The notes under the pieces: model-generated
Databases searched by the model: none
What the model saw: the letters and a program-made list of their open reading frames with translations, nothing else
What the model was told of the DNA's origin: nothing
Program-made: the position numbers and the translations under genes
In this document: positions 5,957 through 13,292 of the stretch, in pieces
Position numbering within the stretch: the stretch's first letter is position 1
Layout: each line of letters begins with the position of its first letter
Assembly (NCBI GenBank): GCA_044353165.1
Contig: JBILCM010000060.1
Span: forward strand, 1 to 14,232
Origin: JBILCM01 sp044353165
Lineage (GTDB): Bacteria; Bacillota; Bacilli; Paenibacillales; YIM-B00363
Reading direction: 5' to 3'
DNA: 14,232 nucleotides

Positions 5957-7545
5957 CCCTCCTTAAAATCACGCTGTTGTTCGGTTAAACGCAACAGTCT
6001 TTGATCCAACGAACGATAAAACAGCGCCTCAACAAGATGCGGAACTTCAATGTTTGGCTTGCTTTCCAGGTCAGCGATCGTGCGCGCAACCTTCAAAACC
6101 CGAGCATGGGCACGAGCACTCAAACCCATTGATGCATAGGCATCAATTAAAATTCGAGATGTTTCGGTATCCAGCCGACATACTTCATGCAAGTAGCGTC
6201 CAGAAAGTTCGGAATTGTATCGGATGGTTGAATGCAAATAACGTTTTTCTTGGATTTGCTGCGCTCGCTTTGCCGCGTCAGCCATCGTTTGCGAACTCAT
6301 TTCATTCGCGGAACGATCTCTAATTGGGATAACTAGTTGTAACGCTTCGACGGGACTTAATCGGGGGATGTCTAAATGCATATCCATTCGATCCAATAAC
6401 GGGCCGGAAAGTTTTGCTAAATAACCTTGTTTGCGTTGCGTACTGCACTTGCAGCGGTGTGTCTGATCTTCATATCCGTCATACCCACATGGGCATGGAT
6501 TCATGGTAGCAGCCAACACCATTCGTGCTGGGAATGTCACCGTTGACTTGGCTCTTGCTAGTGTCACTCTTCCGTCTTCCATCGGCTGACGCAATGATTC
6601 CAGAACGACTCGTGGAAATTCGGGCCATTCATCCAGAAACAACACGCCATGATGCGCTAGACTTACTTCCCCTGGGGTGGGGCGAGCCCCGCCACCGATT
6701 AGACCTTGTATCGTAATGTGATGATGAGGTGCGCGGAATGGACGGTTGCGAATAAAGCCGGCACGCGAATTCGATTGATTTGAAACACTATAAATTTTCG
6801 TCACCTCAAGTGCTTCTTCGTCAGATAGTGGGGGAAGTATGGAAGGTATTCGCCTCATAAGCATCGTCTTTCCTGAACCCGGCGGACCTACAAACACAAT
6901 GTTATGCATGCCTGCGACTGCAATCGTTAGTGCTCTTTTTGCCACAGTCTGACCAACAACCTCCACAAAATCAGATGACTCCACGGCAACATGATTATAG
7001 GCTTGTTCATGGCGCGGGGAAAATGATGCAATGGGTTCTGTCCCATTCCATGTTGCGAGGTCGGCCAGTCGACGAATTGGAATAATTCGAATACCGGGTA
7101 CACAAGCTGCTTCTTCTGCATTGTCCCAAGGCACAACTACTTGTTGCAAACCTGCATCTCTAGCAGCCTGCGTCATGGAAAGCACACCCGGCACGGATCT
7201 TACATCGCCCACCAGAGATAACTCACCCAAAAACAATGTTTCTTCCGTCATTCGAGCAGGCCACTGATGGCTTGTTACCATAATTCCGACAGCAATGGCC
7301 AAGTCAAAAGCCGCGCCAATTTTCCGCACATCCGCCGGCGCAAGATTCACCGTGATTCGGCGCATCGGGAAATCGAATTGCCCATTCTTGATGGCAGCCC
7401 TTACTCGTTCTGTAGATTCCCTTACGGCACTGTCTGGCAATCCCACGATCGAAAACATCGGCAAACCGTTAGAAATATCGATTTCGACGCGGATCAGCGC
7501 ACCGTCAACACCTTGAATACAAGCACCCCAACATGTACCGTACAT
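5953..7545 (-). CDS. yifB: YifB/ComM family Mg chelatase-like AAA+ ATPase
   Basis: The product is about 530 aa, full length. ComM members are hexameric helicases that drive branch migration during natural transformation in Proteobacteria; the role in Bacilli is less clear. Domains from the ATG: an N-terminal ChlI/Lon-type domain (GLPMFSIVGLPDSAVRES, ITVNLAPADVRK), Walker A GPPGSGKT (220-227), Walker B VLFLDE (301-306), a four-cysteine insert (Cys351, 353, 365, 367 in NPCPCG...CKC), the arginine in LLDRMD (386) and a C-terminal lid with GLSARAHARVLKVARTIADL. The start is ATG (bases 7545-7543); an in-frame TTG two codons upstream is possible. The Shine-Dalgarno GAGGGGTG lies inside a hairpin. 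The only minus-strand gene here, it is divergent from sucC and convergent with yraN. Confidence 0.95.
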   Translation of the reverse strand: MYGTCWGACIQGVDGALIRVEIDISNGLPMFSIVGLPDSAVRESTERVRAAIKNGQFDFPMRRITVNLAPADVRKIGAAFDLAIAVGIMVTSHQWPARMTEETLFLGELSLVGDVRSVPGVLSMTQAARDAGLQQVVVPWDNAEEAACVPGIRIIPIRRLADLATWNGTEPIASFSPRHEQAYNHVAVESSDFVEVVGQTVAKRALTIAVAGMHNIVFVGPPGSGKTMLMRRIPSILPPLSDEEALEVTKIYSVSNQSNSRAGFIRNRPFRAPHHHITIQGLIGGGARPTPGEVSLAHHGVLFLDEWPEFPRVVLESLRQPMEDGRVTLARAKSTVTFPARMVLAATMNPCPCGYDGYEDQTHRCKCSTQRKQGYLAKLSGPLLDRMDMHLDIPRLSPVEALQLVIPIRDRSANEMSSQTMADAAKRAQQIQEKRYLHSTIRYNSELSGRYLHEVCRLDTETSRILIDAYASMGLSARAHARVLKVARTIADLESKPNIEVPHLVEALFYRSLDQRLLRLTEQQRDFKEG

Positions 7546-7553
7546 AAACAAAA

Positions 7554-7582
7554 CACCCCTCGATGGATAAATTCGAGAGGTG
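7554..7582 (-). promoter_or_regulatory. Hairpin that can hide the yifB ribosome-binding site
   Basis: In the minus-strand transcript CACCTCTCGA (7582-7573) can pair with TCGAGGGGTG (7563-7554) across a 9-nt loop. That is ten consecutive pairs including one U-G. The 3' arm contains the Shine-Dalgarno GAGGGGTG and ends 8 nt before the ATG. Only the minus-strand RNA forms the full stem; the plus strand has a C-A mismatch at the wobble position. Confidence 0.55.
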
Positions 7583-7662
7583 CTTCCTCATCAATGATTA
7601 CTAAACATCTTAGCAGGCCTTTTGGAATGACGCAATCGATTTCCAGCTGTATTTCCTGCGGA

Positions 7663-7689
7663 ATTATATTATTCGGGGTGATTTGTCAA
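7663..7689 (-). promoter_or_regulatory. Candidate sigma-A promoter of yifB
   Basis: On the minus strand a perfect -35 TTGACA (7689-7684) and a perfect -10 TATAAT (7668-7663) are separated by 15 bases, two fewer than ideal. A start near 7656 would give a leader of about 110 nt ending in the hairpin over the ribosome-binding site. Confidence 0.55.
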
Positions 7690-7723
7690 AAAACTCCAAC
7701 ATTCAACAACTGCGTTCATCACC

Positions 7724-7730
7724 TGTCGAA
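7724..7730 (+). promoter_or_regulatory. Possible Spo0A box upstream of sucC
   Basis: TGTCGAA equals the 0A-box core TGNCGAA and lies about 40 bases upstream of the sucC -10. A second similar sequence, TTTGTCAAAA (7682-7691), lies 40 bases further upstream but overlaps the yifB -35 and may be explained by it. Short motif, weak evidence. Confidence 0.25.
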
Positions 7731-7766
7731 AACTTTGAAGTGGGTAAGGAAATTGTTTGAATTTCG

Positions 7767-7775
7767 TGCTACAAT
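7767..7775 (+). promoter_or_regulatory. Probable extended -10 promoter of sucCD
   Basis: TGCTACAAT is an extended -10 element (TG at 7767-7768, TACAAT 5/6 at 7770-7775). No good -35 is seen at 16-18 bases, which is usual for extended -10 promoters. The predicted start near 7782 leaves a short leader of about 37 nt containing AAGGAGGT (7802-7809). Confidence 0.55.
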
Positions 7776-7818
7776 GATAAAGTTGGTTTTTAGAGATGAA
7801 TAAGGAGGTAGTGAGAGA

Positions 7819-8979
7819 ATGAATATTCATGAATATCAAGCCAAAGAATTACTCAAACAGTATGGCGTAAAAGTTCCCGATGGTTTCGTTGCATTCACTC
7901 CAGATGAAGCGGTGGAAGCGGCAAGTAAGTTAGGGACGACGGTTACAGTCGTCAAAGCACAAATTCACGCAGGTGGTCGGGGAAAAGCCGGAGGCGTTAA
8001 AATTGCCAAAAGTTTAGAAGACGTTCGCAATTACGCGCAGCAATTGATCGGCACAACATTAGTAACCCACCAGACGGGGCCAGAAGGTAAAGAGGTTAAA
8101 CGCCTGCTTATTGAACAAGGCTGCGATATTAAGAAAGAATATTACATAGGTTTGGTCGTTGATCGGTCAACAGGACGTGTAATCATGATGGCGTCCGAAG
8201 AAGGCGGAACTGAGATTGAGGAAGTGGCAGCCCATTCCCCAGAGAAAATTTTTAAGGAAATTGTTGATCCCGTTGTCGGATTGGCTGCATTCCAAGCTCG
8301 CAAGCTAGCCTACGCGATTCAAATTCCTAGTCCCCTCATTAATAAAGCTGTGAAATTCATGATGTCACTTTATCAAGCTTTCGTTGAGAAAGATTGCTCC
8401 ATTGCTGAAATTAACCCACTAGTTGTGACCGGTGACGGAGAAGTGATGGCCCTGGATGCCAAATTGAATTTTGATTCGAATGCATTGTTCCGTCACCAAG
8501 ACATTGTTCAATTACGCGATTTGGATGAGGAAGATGCAAAAGAGATTGCGGCTTCCAAATTTGATTTGTCCTATATTGCATTAGATGGCAACATTGGCTG
8601 TATGGTGAACGGCGCTGGTCTTGCAATGGCTACGATGGACATCATTAAATATTATGGCGGCGAACCTGCCAACTTTCTCGATGTAGGCGGTGGCGCAACA
8701 ACTGAGAAGGTGACGGAAGCGTTCAAAATTATTCTCTCTGACGATGCAGTCAAGGGAATTTTTGTGAATATTTTTGGCGGAATTATGAAGTGCGATGTGA
8801 TCGCCAATGGTGTTGTTACTGCGGCTCGTCAAGTCGGTCTCGATCGACCGCTCGTTGTTCGCTTGGAAGGAACGAATGTAGACCTGGGTAAGAAAATTTT
8901 GAATGAATCCGGACTCAATATCGTAGCAGCCGATTCGATGGCGGATGGCGCACAGAAGATCGTTTCACTAGTGAAATAA
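7819..8979 (+). CDS. sucC: Succinate-CoA ligase (ADP-forming) subunit beta
   Basis: SucC is the nucleotide- and succinate-binding subunit of succinyl-CoA synthetase, which converts succinyl-CoA to succinate with substrate-level ATP formation in the TCA cycle. It is 386 aa, the normal bacterial length. The N-terminal ATP-grasp part starts MNIHEYQAKELL and contains AGGRGKAGG (51-59) and the metal-binding EINPL (197-201). The C-terminal ligase domain has FLDVGGGATTEKV (286-298) and FVNIFGGIMKCDVIA (315-329). AAGGAGGT (7802-7809) precedes the ATG by 9 bases. The partner sucD follows 36 bases later, so they form one operon. A divergent promoter region shared with yifB lies upstream. Confidence 0.98.
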   Translation: MNIHEYQAKELLKQYGVKVPDGFVAFTPDEAVEAASKLGTTVTVVKAQIHAGGRGKAGGVKIAKSLEDVRNYAQQLIGTTLVTHQTGPEGKEVKRLLIEQGCDIKKEYYIGLVVDRSTGRVIMMASEEGGTEIEEVAAHSPEKIFKEIVDPVVGLAAFQARKLAYAIQIPSPLINKAVKFMMSLYQAFVEKDCSIAEINPLVVTGDGEVMALDAKLNFDSNALFRHQDIVQLRDLDEEDAKEIAASKFDLSYIALDGNIGCMVNGAGLAMATMDIIKYYGGEPANFLDVGGGATTEKVTEAFKIILSDDAVKGIFVNIFGGIMKCDVIANGVVTAARQVGLDRPLVVRLEGTNVDLGKKILNESGLNIVAADSMADGAQKIVSLVK

Positions 8980-9015
8980 TTACATGACATCTGACGAAGG
9001 GTGTGAACATTACAT

Positions 9016-9945
9016 ATGAGTATTTTGGTCAACAAAAACACAAGAGTGATTACACAGGGAATCACGGGGGCCACGGGTTTGTTTCATACCAAAGGTGGTC
9101 TTGAATATGGCACGCAGATGGTGGGCGGCGTAACACCAGGCAAAGGCGGAACATCCATTGACATTACGCTAGAGAATGGCACAATTCAGTCCCTGCCGGT
9201 TTTCAACACAGTGCTGGAGGCGAAAATTGCAACAGACGCGAATGCATCCGTCATTTATGTCCCCCCGCCGTTCGCAGCGGATGCCATAATGGAAGCTGTC
9301 GATGCACAATTGGATCTTGTCATTTGTATCACAGAAGGCATTCCTGTGCTAGATATGGTGAAAGTTTCCCGCTACATGGAAGGGAAGAAAACCGTACTGA
9401 TCGGTCCGAACTGTCCTGGTGTCATTACACCAGGGGAATGTAAAATTGGTATTATGCCAGGGTATATCCACTTGCCCGGTCATGTAGGCGTTGTCTCTCG
9501 CTCAGGGACGCTGACTTACGAAGCGGTTCACCAACTTACAAGCCGAGGTATTGGACAATCCAGCGCGGTTGGGATCGGAGGCGATCCTGTGAAAGGTTCC
9601 GAGTTTATCGACATTTTGAAACTATTTAATGAAGATCCACAAACGTATGCCGTCATTATGATTGGGGAAATTGGAGGCACTGCGGAGGAAGAAGCAGCTG
9701 AATGGATTGCGGCCAATATGAAGAAGCCTGTTGTTGGATTCATCGGCGGGAAGACAGCCCCCCCTGGAAGAAGAATGGGACATGCAGGAGCTATCGTATC
9801 GGGTGGCAAAGGCACCGCAGCAGAGAAAGTCGAAACACTAGAACGTTGTGGCGTCAGGGTCGCTCCAACACCTTCCGAGATGGGTGCAACGCTAGTAGCC
9901 GTATTAACTGAGCAAGGTTTACTCGAGCAATGTAAAACAAAGTAG
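9016..9945 (+). CDS. sucD: Succinate-CoA ligase subunit alpha
   Basis: SucD binds CoA and carries the phosphorylated histidine intermediate of succinyl-CoA synthetase. It is 309 aa, slightly longer than the E. coli protein. The N-terminal CoA-binding Rossmann part shows QGITGATG (14-21) and GGVTPGKGG (37-45). The active-site His256 lies in GRRMGHAGAIVSGGKGTA (251-268). PNCPGVITPGE (131-141) and SRSGTLTYEA (161-170) are also diagnostic. The Shine-Dalgarno GAAGGGTG (8996-9003) is rather far from the ATG (12 bases). A strong terminator follows the stop, closing the sucCD operon. Confidence 0.98.
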   Translation: MSILVNKNTRVITQGITGATGLFHTKGGLEYGTQMVGGVTPGKGGTSIDITLENGTIQSLPVFNTVLEAKIATDANASVIYVPPPFAADAIMEAVDAQLDLVICITEGIPVLDMVKVSRYMEGKKTVLIGPNCPGVITPGECKIGIMPGYIHLPGHVGVVSRSGTLTYEAVHQLTSRGIGQSSAVGIGGDPVKGSEFIDILKLFNEDPQTYAVIMIGEIGGTAEEEAAEWIAANMKKPVVGFIGGKTAPPGRRMGHAGAIVSGGKGTAAEKVETLERCGVRVAPTPSEMGATLVAVLTEQGLLEQCKTK

Positions 9946-9972
9946 TACTCAACAATATAGGGATAGGTAAGC

Positions 9973-10022
9973 AACCTTCCGAATTCGGTCAACCATACCG
10001 TTTTGGAAGGTTTTTTATTTTT
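9973..10022 (+). terminator. Rho-independent terminator after sucD
   Basis: AACCTTCC (9973-9980) pairs perfectly with GGAAGGTT (10005-10012), and an inner CGGT/ACCG stem (9986-9989/9997-10000) extends the hairpin. The run TTTTTTATTTTT (10011-10022) follows. It ends 18 bases before the dprA start codon used here. Confidence 0.9.
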
Positions 10023-10026
10023 AGAA

Positions 10027-10033
10027 TGGAGGT
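10027..10033 (+). promoter_or_regulatory. Shine-Dalgarno site that decides the dprA start
   Basis: TGGAGGT is 7 bases before GTG 10041 and overlaps the ATG at 10026. Upstream of that ATG there is only the terminator T-run and no ribosome-binding site, so GTG 10041 is preferred. Confidence 0.7.
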
Positions 10034-10040
10034 TCGCAAA

Positions 10041-11135
10041 GTGGATGAACGTTCTGTATTAATCGGATTGCATGAAATTGAAGGAATCGGCAGGGATACG
10101 ATCGAACGCTTACATGGCGTTAAAGGCGGATTAACGACCTTACTTGATCAAAGCAAGTTATCAAAAGTATTGAATAGGGTAAACATAATAGGGAAAAAGG
10201 CGGAGGCCATTTCAACCTTTTTGACGAAAGAGAGGATTGAGAGTAAACTAAGATTCTACGAGCAGTGCGAAATCAAGTTGATTACCCGTTGGGATCAAGA
10301 CTATCCCTACTTACTCGCACAGATCTCTGACCCACCCTGGGTGTTATATGCTAAAGGAAACGTGAATTTATTACATCGTGCTTGTATTGCCGTTGTTGGT
10401 ATGCGTGATCCTTCGCCATATGGCAGGGAAGCAGCGGAATGGATCGGTTCCGAGCTGGCTTTGGCTGGCGCGGTCGTTGTTAGTGGTCTGGCTCGAGGTA
10501 TTGATTCTTATGCTCATGTTGGTGCACTTCGTCATCATGGATCAACGATTGCTGTGCTCGGCAACGGTTTGAATGTGCACTACCCTCCAGAGCATCATGA
10601 ATTGCAGCAACGGATTGCGGTGGAAGGGTTAGTCATTAGTGAATATCCTTGGAATTTGAAACCCGCCAAGGGAACATTCCTTATGCGCAATCGAATTATT
10701 GCGGGCATTACATTGGGTACCGTTGTAGTTGAAGCAGCTGAAGGGAGCGGTTCTCTGCATACTGCGGATTGTGCACTTGCTTTTAATCGTAACGTTTTTG
10801 GGGTGCCTGGACCCATAACATCTTGGAAGAGTGCTGGAGTGAATGCACGCATTCGTGAAGGTGCCGCCTTGGTAACCGATCCTCGTGATATACTGATTGA
10901 ATGTAATATTGAGACACTCAAATCTAAACCTTCTCGTGACGTGAATACATCCGATTTGAATGAATCTGAGCAGCTTTTATTGCATATGATGGGTGCACAA
11001 GAGGTTACAATCGATGAACTCATTGCACGCACACATCAATCTCTTGGACAAATCCACACGGTTTTGTTATCTTTACTCGTAAAGAAACGGATACGCTCGC
11101 TCTCCGGTTCTACATACATTGCTAGAATGAATTGA
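10041..11135 (+). CDS. dprA: DNA-processing protein DprA (Smf)
   Basis: DprA binds incoming single-stranded DNA during natural transformation and loads RecA. From GTG 10041 it is 364 aa. The N-terminal region (to about 75) is helix-hairpin-helix-like (EIEGIGRDTIERLHGVKGG). The Rossmann core shows IAVVGMRDPSPYG (116-128), SGLARGID (148-155), TIAVLGNGLNVHYP (169-182), RNRIIAG (216-222) and SGSLHTA (236-242). A C-terminal winged-helix-like part begins near LNESEQ (306). ATG 10026 would add five residues but lacks a ribosome-binding site. The gene starts right behind the sucD terminator; no promoter of its own was recognised, so transcription may depend on readthrough. topA follows 20 bases after the stop, as in B. 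subtilis. Confidence 0.96.
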   Translation: MDERSVLIGLHEIEGIGRDTIERLHGVKGGLTTLLDQSKLSKVLNRVNIIGKKAEAISTFLTKERIESKLRFYEQCEIKLITRWDQDYPYLLAQISDPPWVLYAKGNVNLLHRACIAVVGMRDPSPYGREAAEWIGSELALAGAVVVSGLARGIDSYAHVGALRHHGSTIAVLGNGLNVHYPPEHHELQQRIAVEGLVISEYPWNLKPAKGTFLMRNRIIAGITLGTVVVEAAEGSGSLHTADCALAFNRNVFGVPGPITSWKSAGVNARIREGAALVTDPRDILIECNIETLKSKPSRDVNTSDLNESEQLLLHMMGAQEVTIDELIARTHQSLGQIHTVLLSLLVKKRIRSLSGSTYIARMN

Positions 11136-11155
11136 AGAAATGAGGTGCAGGGGAG

Positions 11156-13249
11156 ATGACAGCTGAGACGCTTGTCATCGTGGAGTCTCCGGCCAAAGCG
11201 AAGACAATAGGCAAATACTTAGGCAACAAATATATTGTCAAAGCATCCATGGGACATATCCGCGATTTACCGAAAAGTCAGATTGGAGTCGAAGTGGAGA
11301 ACGATTTTTCACCTAAGTACATTACCATTCGTGGCAAAGGTGAAGTTCTCAAAGAACTCAAAGATGCAAGTAAGAAGGTTAAGCGTGTGTATCTCGCGGC
11401 TGACCCCGACCGTGAGGGTGAGGCGATTGCTTGGCATTTGGCACATTACTTAGAGTTGAACGATCAGGACAGTTGCCGTGTTGTATTTAACGAGATCACC
11501 AAGCAAGCGGTGAAAGAAGCTTTCAAAAATCCACGCCCAATAAATATGGATTTGGTGAACGCACAACAAGCAAGACGCATATTAGATCGATTGGTCGGTT
11601 ACAAAATCAGTCCGTTGTTATGGAAAAAAGTGAAGAAAGGACTTTCGGCCGGTCGTGTGCAGTCAGTGGCAGTCAAGCTTTTGATGGATCGAGAGAAAGA
11701 AATCAAAGCTTTTGAACCGGAAGAATATTGGACCATATCAGCAAAACTTACGACGCGAGGAACTGAATTCGAAGCGAAATATTATGGTGAGCATGGTGAG
11801 AAGAAAGATCTTGCCAATGAGAGTGACGTGCAGCAAGTCATGCAATCCGTCGATGGGAAACCATTCGATGTTGCAGATATTCGTCAGAAAGAAAGAATTC
11901 GCAACCCAGCCCCCCCTTTTATTACGAGCACATTGCAACAGGAAGCTGCTCGCAAACTTAACTTTCGCGCAGCGAAGACGATGCAGATTGCCCAACAATT
12001 GTATGAGGGTGTTGATCTTGGTAAGGAAGGAACGGTGGGTCTGATCACATATATGCGAACGGACTCAACGCGAATTTCACCTGTGGCCCAAGAAGAAGCG
12101 CGAGAATATATCGTACGCACGTTCGGGGGAACTTACGCTCCAGAAACGCCCCGGAACTACAATAAAAAAAATACGAACGCACAAGACGCGCACGAGGGAA
12201 TCCGACCAACGTCCATGAATTATGCACCAGATTCAATCAAAGCTTTTTTGTCAAGAGATCAGCATCGCTTGTACAAATTGGTATGGGAACGATACATCGC
12301 TAGCCAGATGTCTTCTGCAAAGCTAGACACGGTTAGTGTAGATTTCGTTGTAGGCGGCAACTTGTTTCGTTCATCAGGTTCCAAAATCAAATTTCCTGGT
12401 TTTATGAAAGTGTACATTGAGGGACAAGATGATGATGTGATGGACGATGATCAAATGTTGCCTTCCTTATCTCTAGGTGAATCTTTGCAAGCCCAAGAAA
12501 TACTTCCCAAGCAACATTTTACGCAACCCCCACCACGATATACAGAAGCAAGACTTGTGCGTGAACTTGAAGAATTGGGGATCGGTCGGCCAAGCACATA
12601 TGCCCCTATTCTTGATACGATTCAAAAACGGGGTTATTGTGCGTTAGAGGAAAAAAAGTTTTTCCCTACAGAGCTTGGAGAACTCGTAATTGAGTTGATG
12701 GAACAATTTTTTCCAGAAATTCTCAATGTGGAGTTCACAGCTCACATGGAGGAAGACCTTGACTATGTGGGAGAGGGCCGAGCGGACTGGGTCAAAGTGC
12801 TTGATTCGTTCTATTCATCTTTCGAACAACGTCTTGAGGTAGCGGAAGATGAAATGAAAGAAATTGAATTGCAGGATGAAGTTTCTGATGAAGCTTGTGA
12901 TAAATGCGGGCGGAACATGGTTTTCAAAATGGGGCGTTTTGGCAAATTTCTGGCTTGCTCCGGGTTTCCAGATTGCCGTAATGCAAAGCCAATCGTCAAG
13001 GACATAGGTGTCACATGTCCCAAGTGCAAACAGGGACGGATTATTGAACGAAGAAGTAAACGCGGGCGTATCTTTTTTGGTTGTGATACGTACCCCTCAT
13101 GTGATTTTGTATCTTGGGATCAGCCCATCGCGAATCCTTGTCCGCAATGCAGTGCAATGCAGGTATTAAAGAAAACCCGCAATGGACTTACCCAGCAATG
13201 TTCGGCTTGCGGACACAAGAGCGAAGCCGACGAGGAGACAACAGTCTAA
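11156..13249 (+). CDS. topA: DNA topoisomerase I (type IA)
   Basis: TopA relaxes negative supercoils by cutting one DNA strand through a tyrosine-DNA link. The 697-aa product is full length. The N-terminal Toprim domain has TLVIVESPAKAKTI with Glu10 and the acidic AADPDREGEA (81-90). The active-site Tyr299 is in GLITYMRTDSTR, and SAGRVQSVAV (164-173), AHEGIRPT (345-352) and LEELGIGRPSTYAPI (471-485) are conserved core motifs. Three C-terminal C4 zinc fingers are intact: Cys581/584/601/607, Cys621/624/643/649 and Cys662/665/682/685. GAGGTG (11142-11147) is 8 bases ahead of the ATG. The gene is co-oriented with dprA (20-base gap) and trmFO. No terminator follows; the T9 run after the stop has no hairpin. 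Confidence 0.98.
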   Translation: MTAETLVIVESPAKAKTIGKYLGNKYIVKASMGHIRDLPKSQIGVEVENDFSPKYITIRGKGEVLKELKDASKKVKRVYLAADPDREGEAIAWHLAHYLELNDQDSCRVVFNEITKQAVKEAFKNPRPINMDLVNAQQARRILDRLVGYKISPLLWKKVKKGLSAGRVQSVAVKLLMDREKEIKAFEPEEYWTISAKLTTRGTEFEAKYYGEHGEKKDLANESDVQQVMQSVDGKPFDVADIRQKERIRNPAPPFITSTLQQEAARKLNFRAAKTMQIAQQLYEGVDLGKEGTVGLITYMRTDSTRISPVAQEEAREYIVRTFGGTYAPETPRNYNKKNTNAQDAHEGIRPTSMNYAPDSIKAFLSRDQHRLYKLVWERYIASQMSSAKLDTVSVDFVVGGNLFRSSGSKIKFPGFMKVYIEGQDDDVMDDDQMLPSLSLGESLQAQEILPKQHFTQPPPRYTEARLVRELEELGIGRPSTYAPILDTIQKRGYCALEEKKFFPTELGELVIELMEQFFPEILNVEFTAHMEEDLDYVGEGRADWVKVLDSFYSSFEQRLEVAEDEMKEIELQDEVSDEACDKCGRNMVFKMGRFGKFLACSGFPDCRNAKPIVKDIGVTCPKCKQGRIIERRSKRGRIFFGCDTYPSCDFVSWDQPIANPCPQCSAMQVLKKTRNGLTQQCSACGHKSEADEETTV

Positions 13250-13292
13250 ACCGTTTTTTTTTGGAAATGACATTCAAGTGAGGTCGATACGT

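Noticed and set aside
5952..7552. Possible horizontal insertion of yifB, because it is reversed in the cluster
   Set aside because: No flanking repeats, integrase or composition change was seen. To my recollection yraN and yifB lie next to ylqH in other Bacillales such as Paenibacillus, so simple lineage-specific gene order is the better explanation.
7751..7765. CodY-box-like sequence upstream of the sucC -10
   Set aside because: Five of fifteen positions differ from the consensus AATTTTCWGAAAATT, which is expected often by chance in AT-rich promoter DNA.
7267..7803. 178-codon open frame on the plus strand antisense to the start of yifB
   Set aside because: It lies mostly over the well-supported yifB coding region, has a low-complexity unlikely composition and no ribosome-binding site; treated as a shadow frame.
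13250..13262. Run of nine T after the topA stop as a possible terminator
   Set aside because: No stable GC-rich stem precedes the run and trmFO starts 30 bases later in the same direction, so it is more likely a plain homopolymer.
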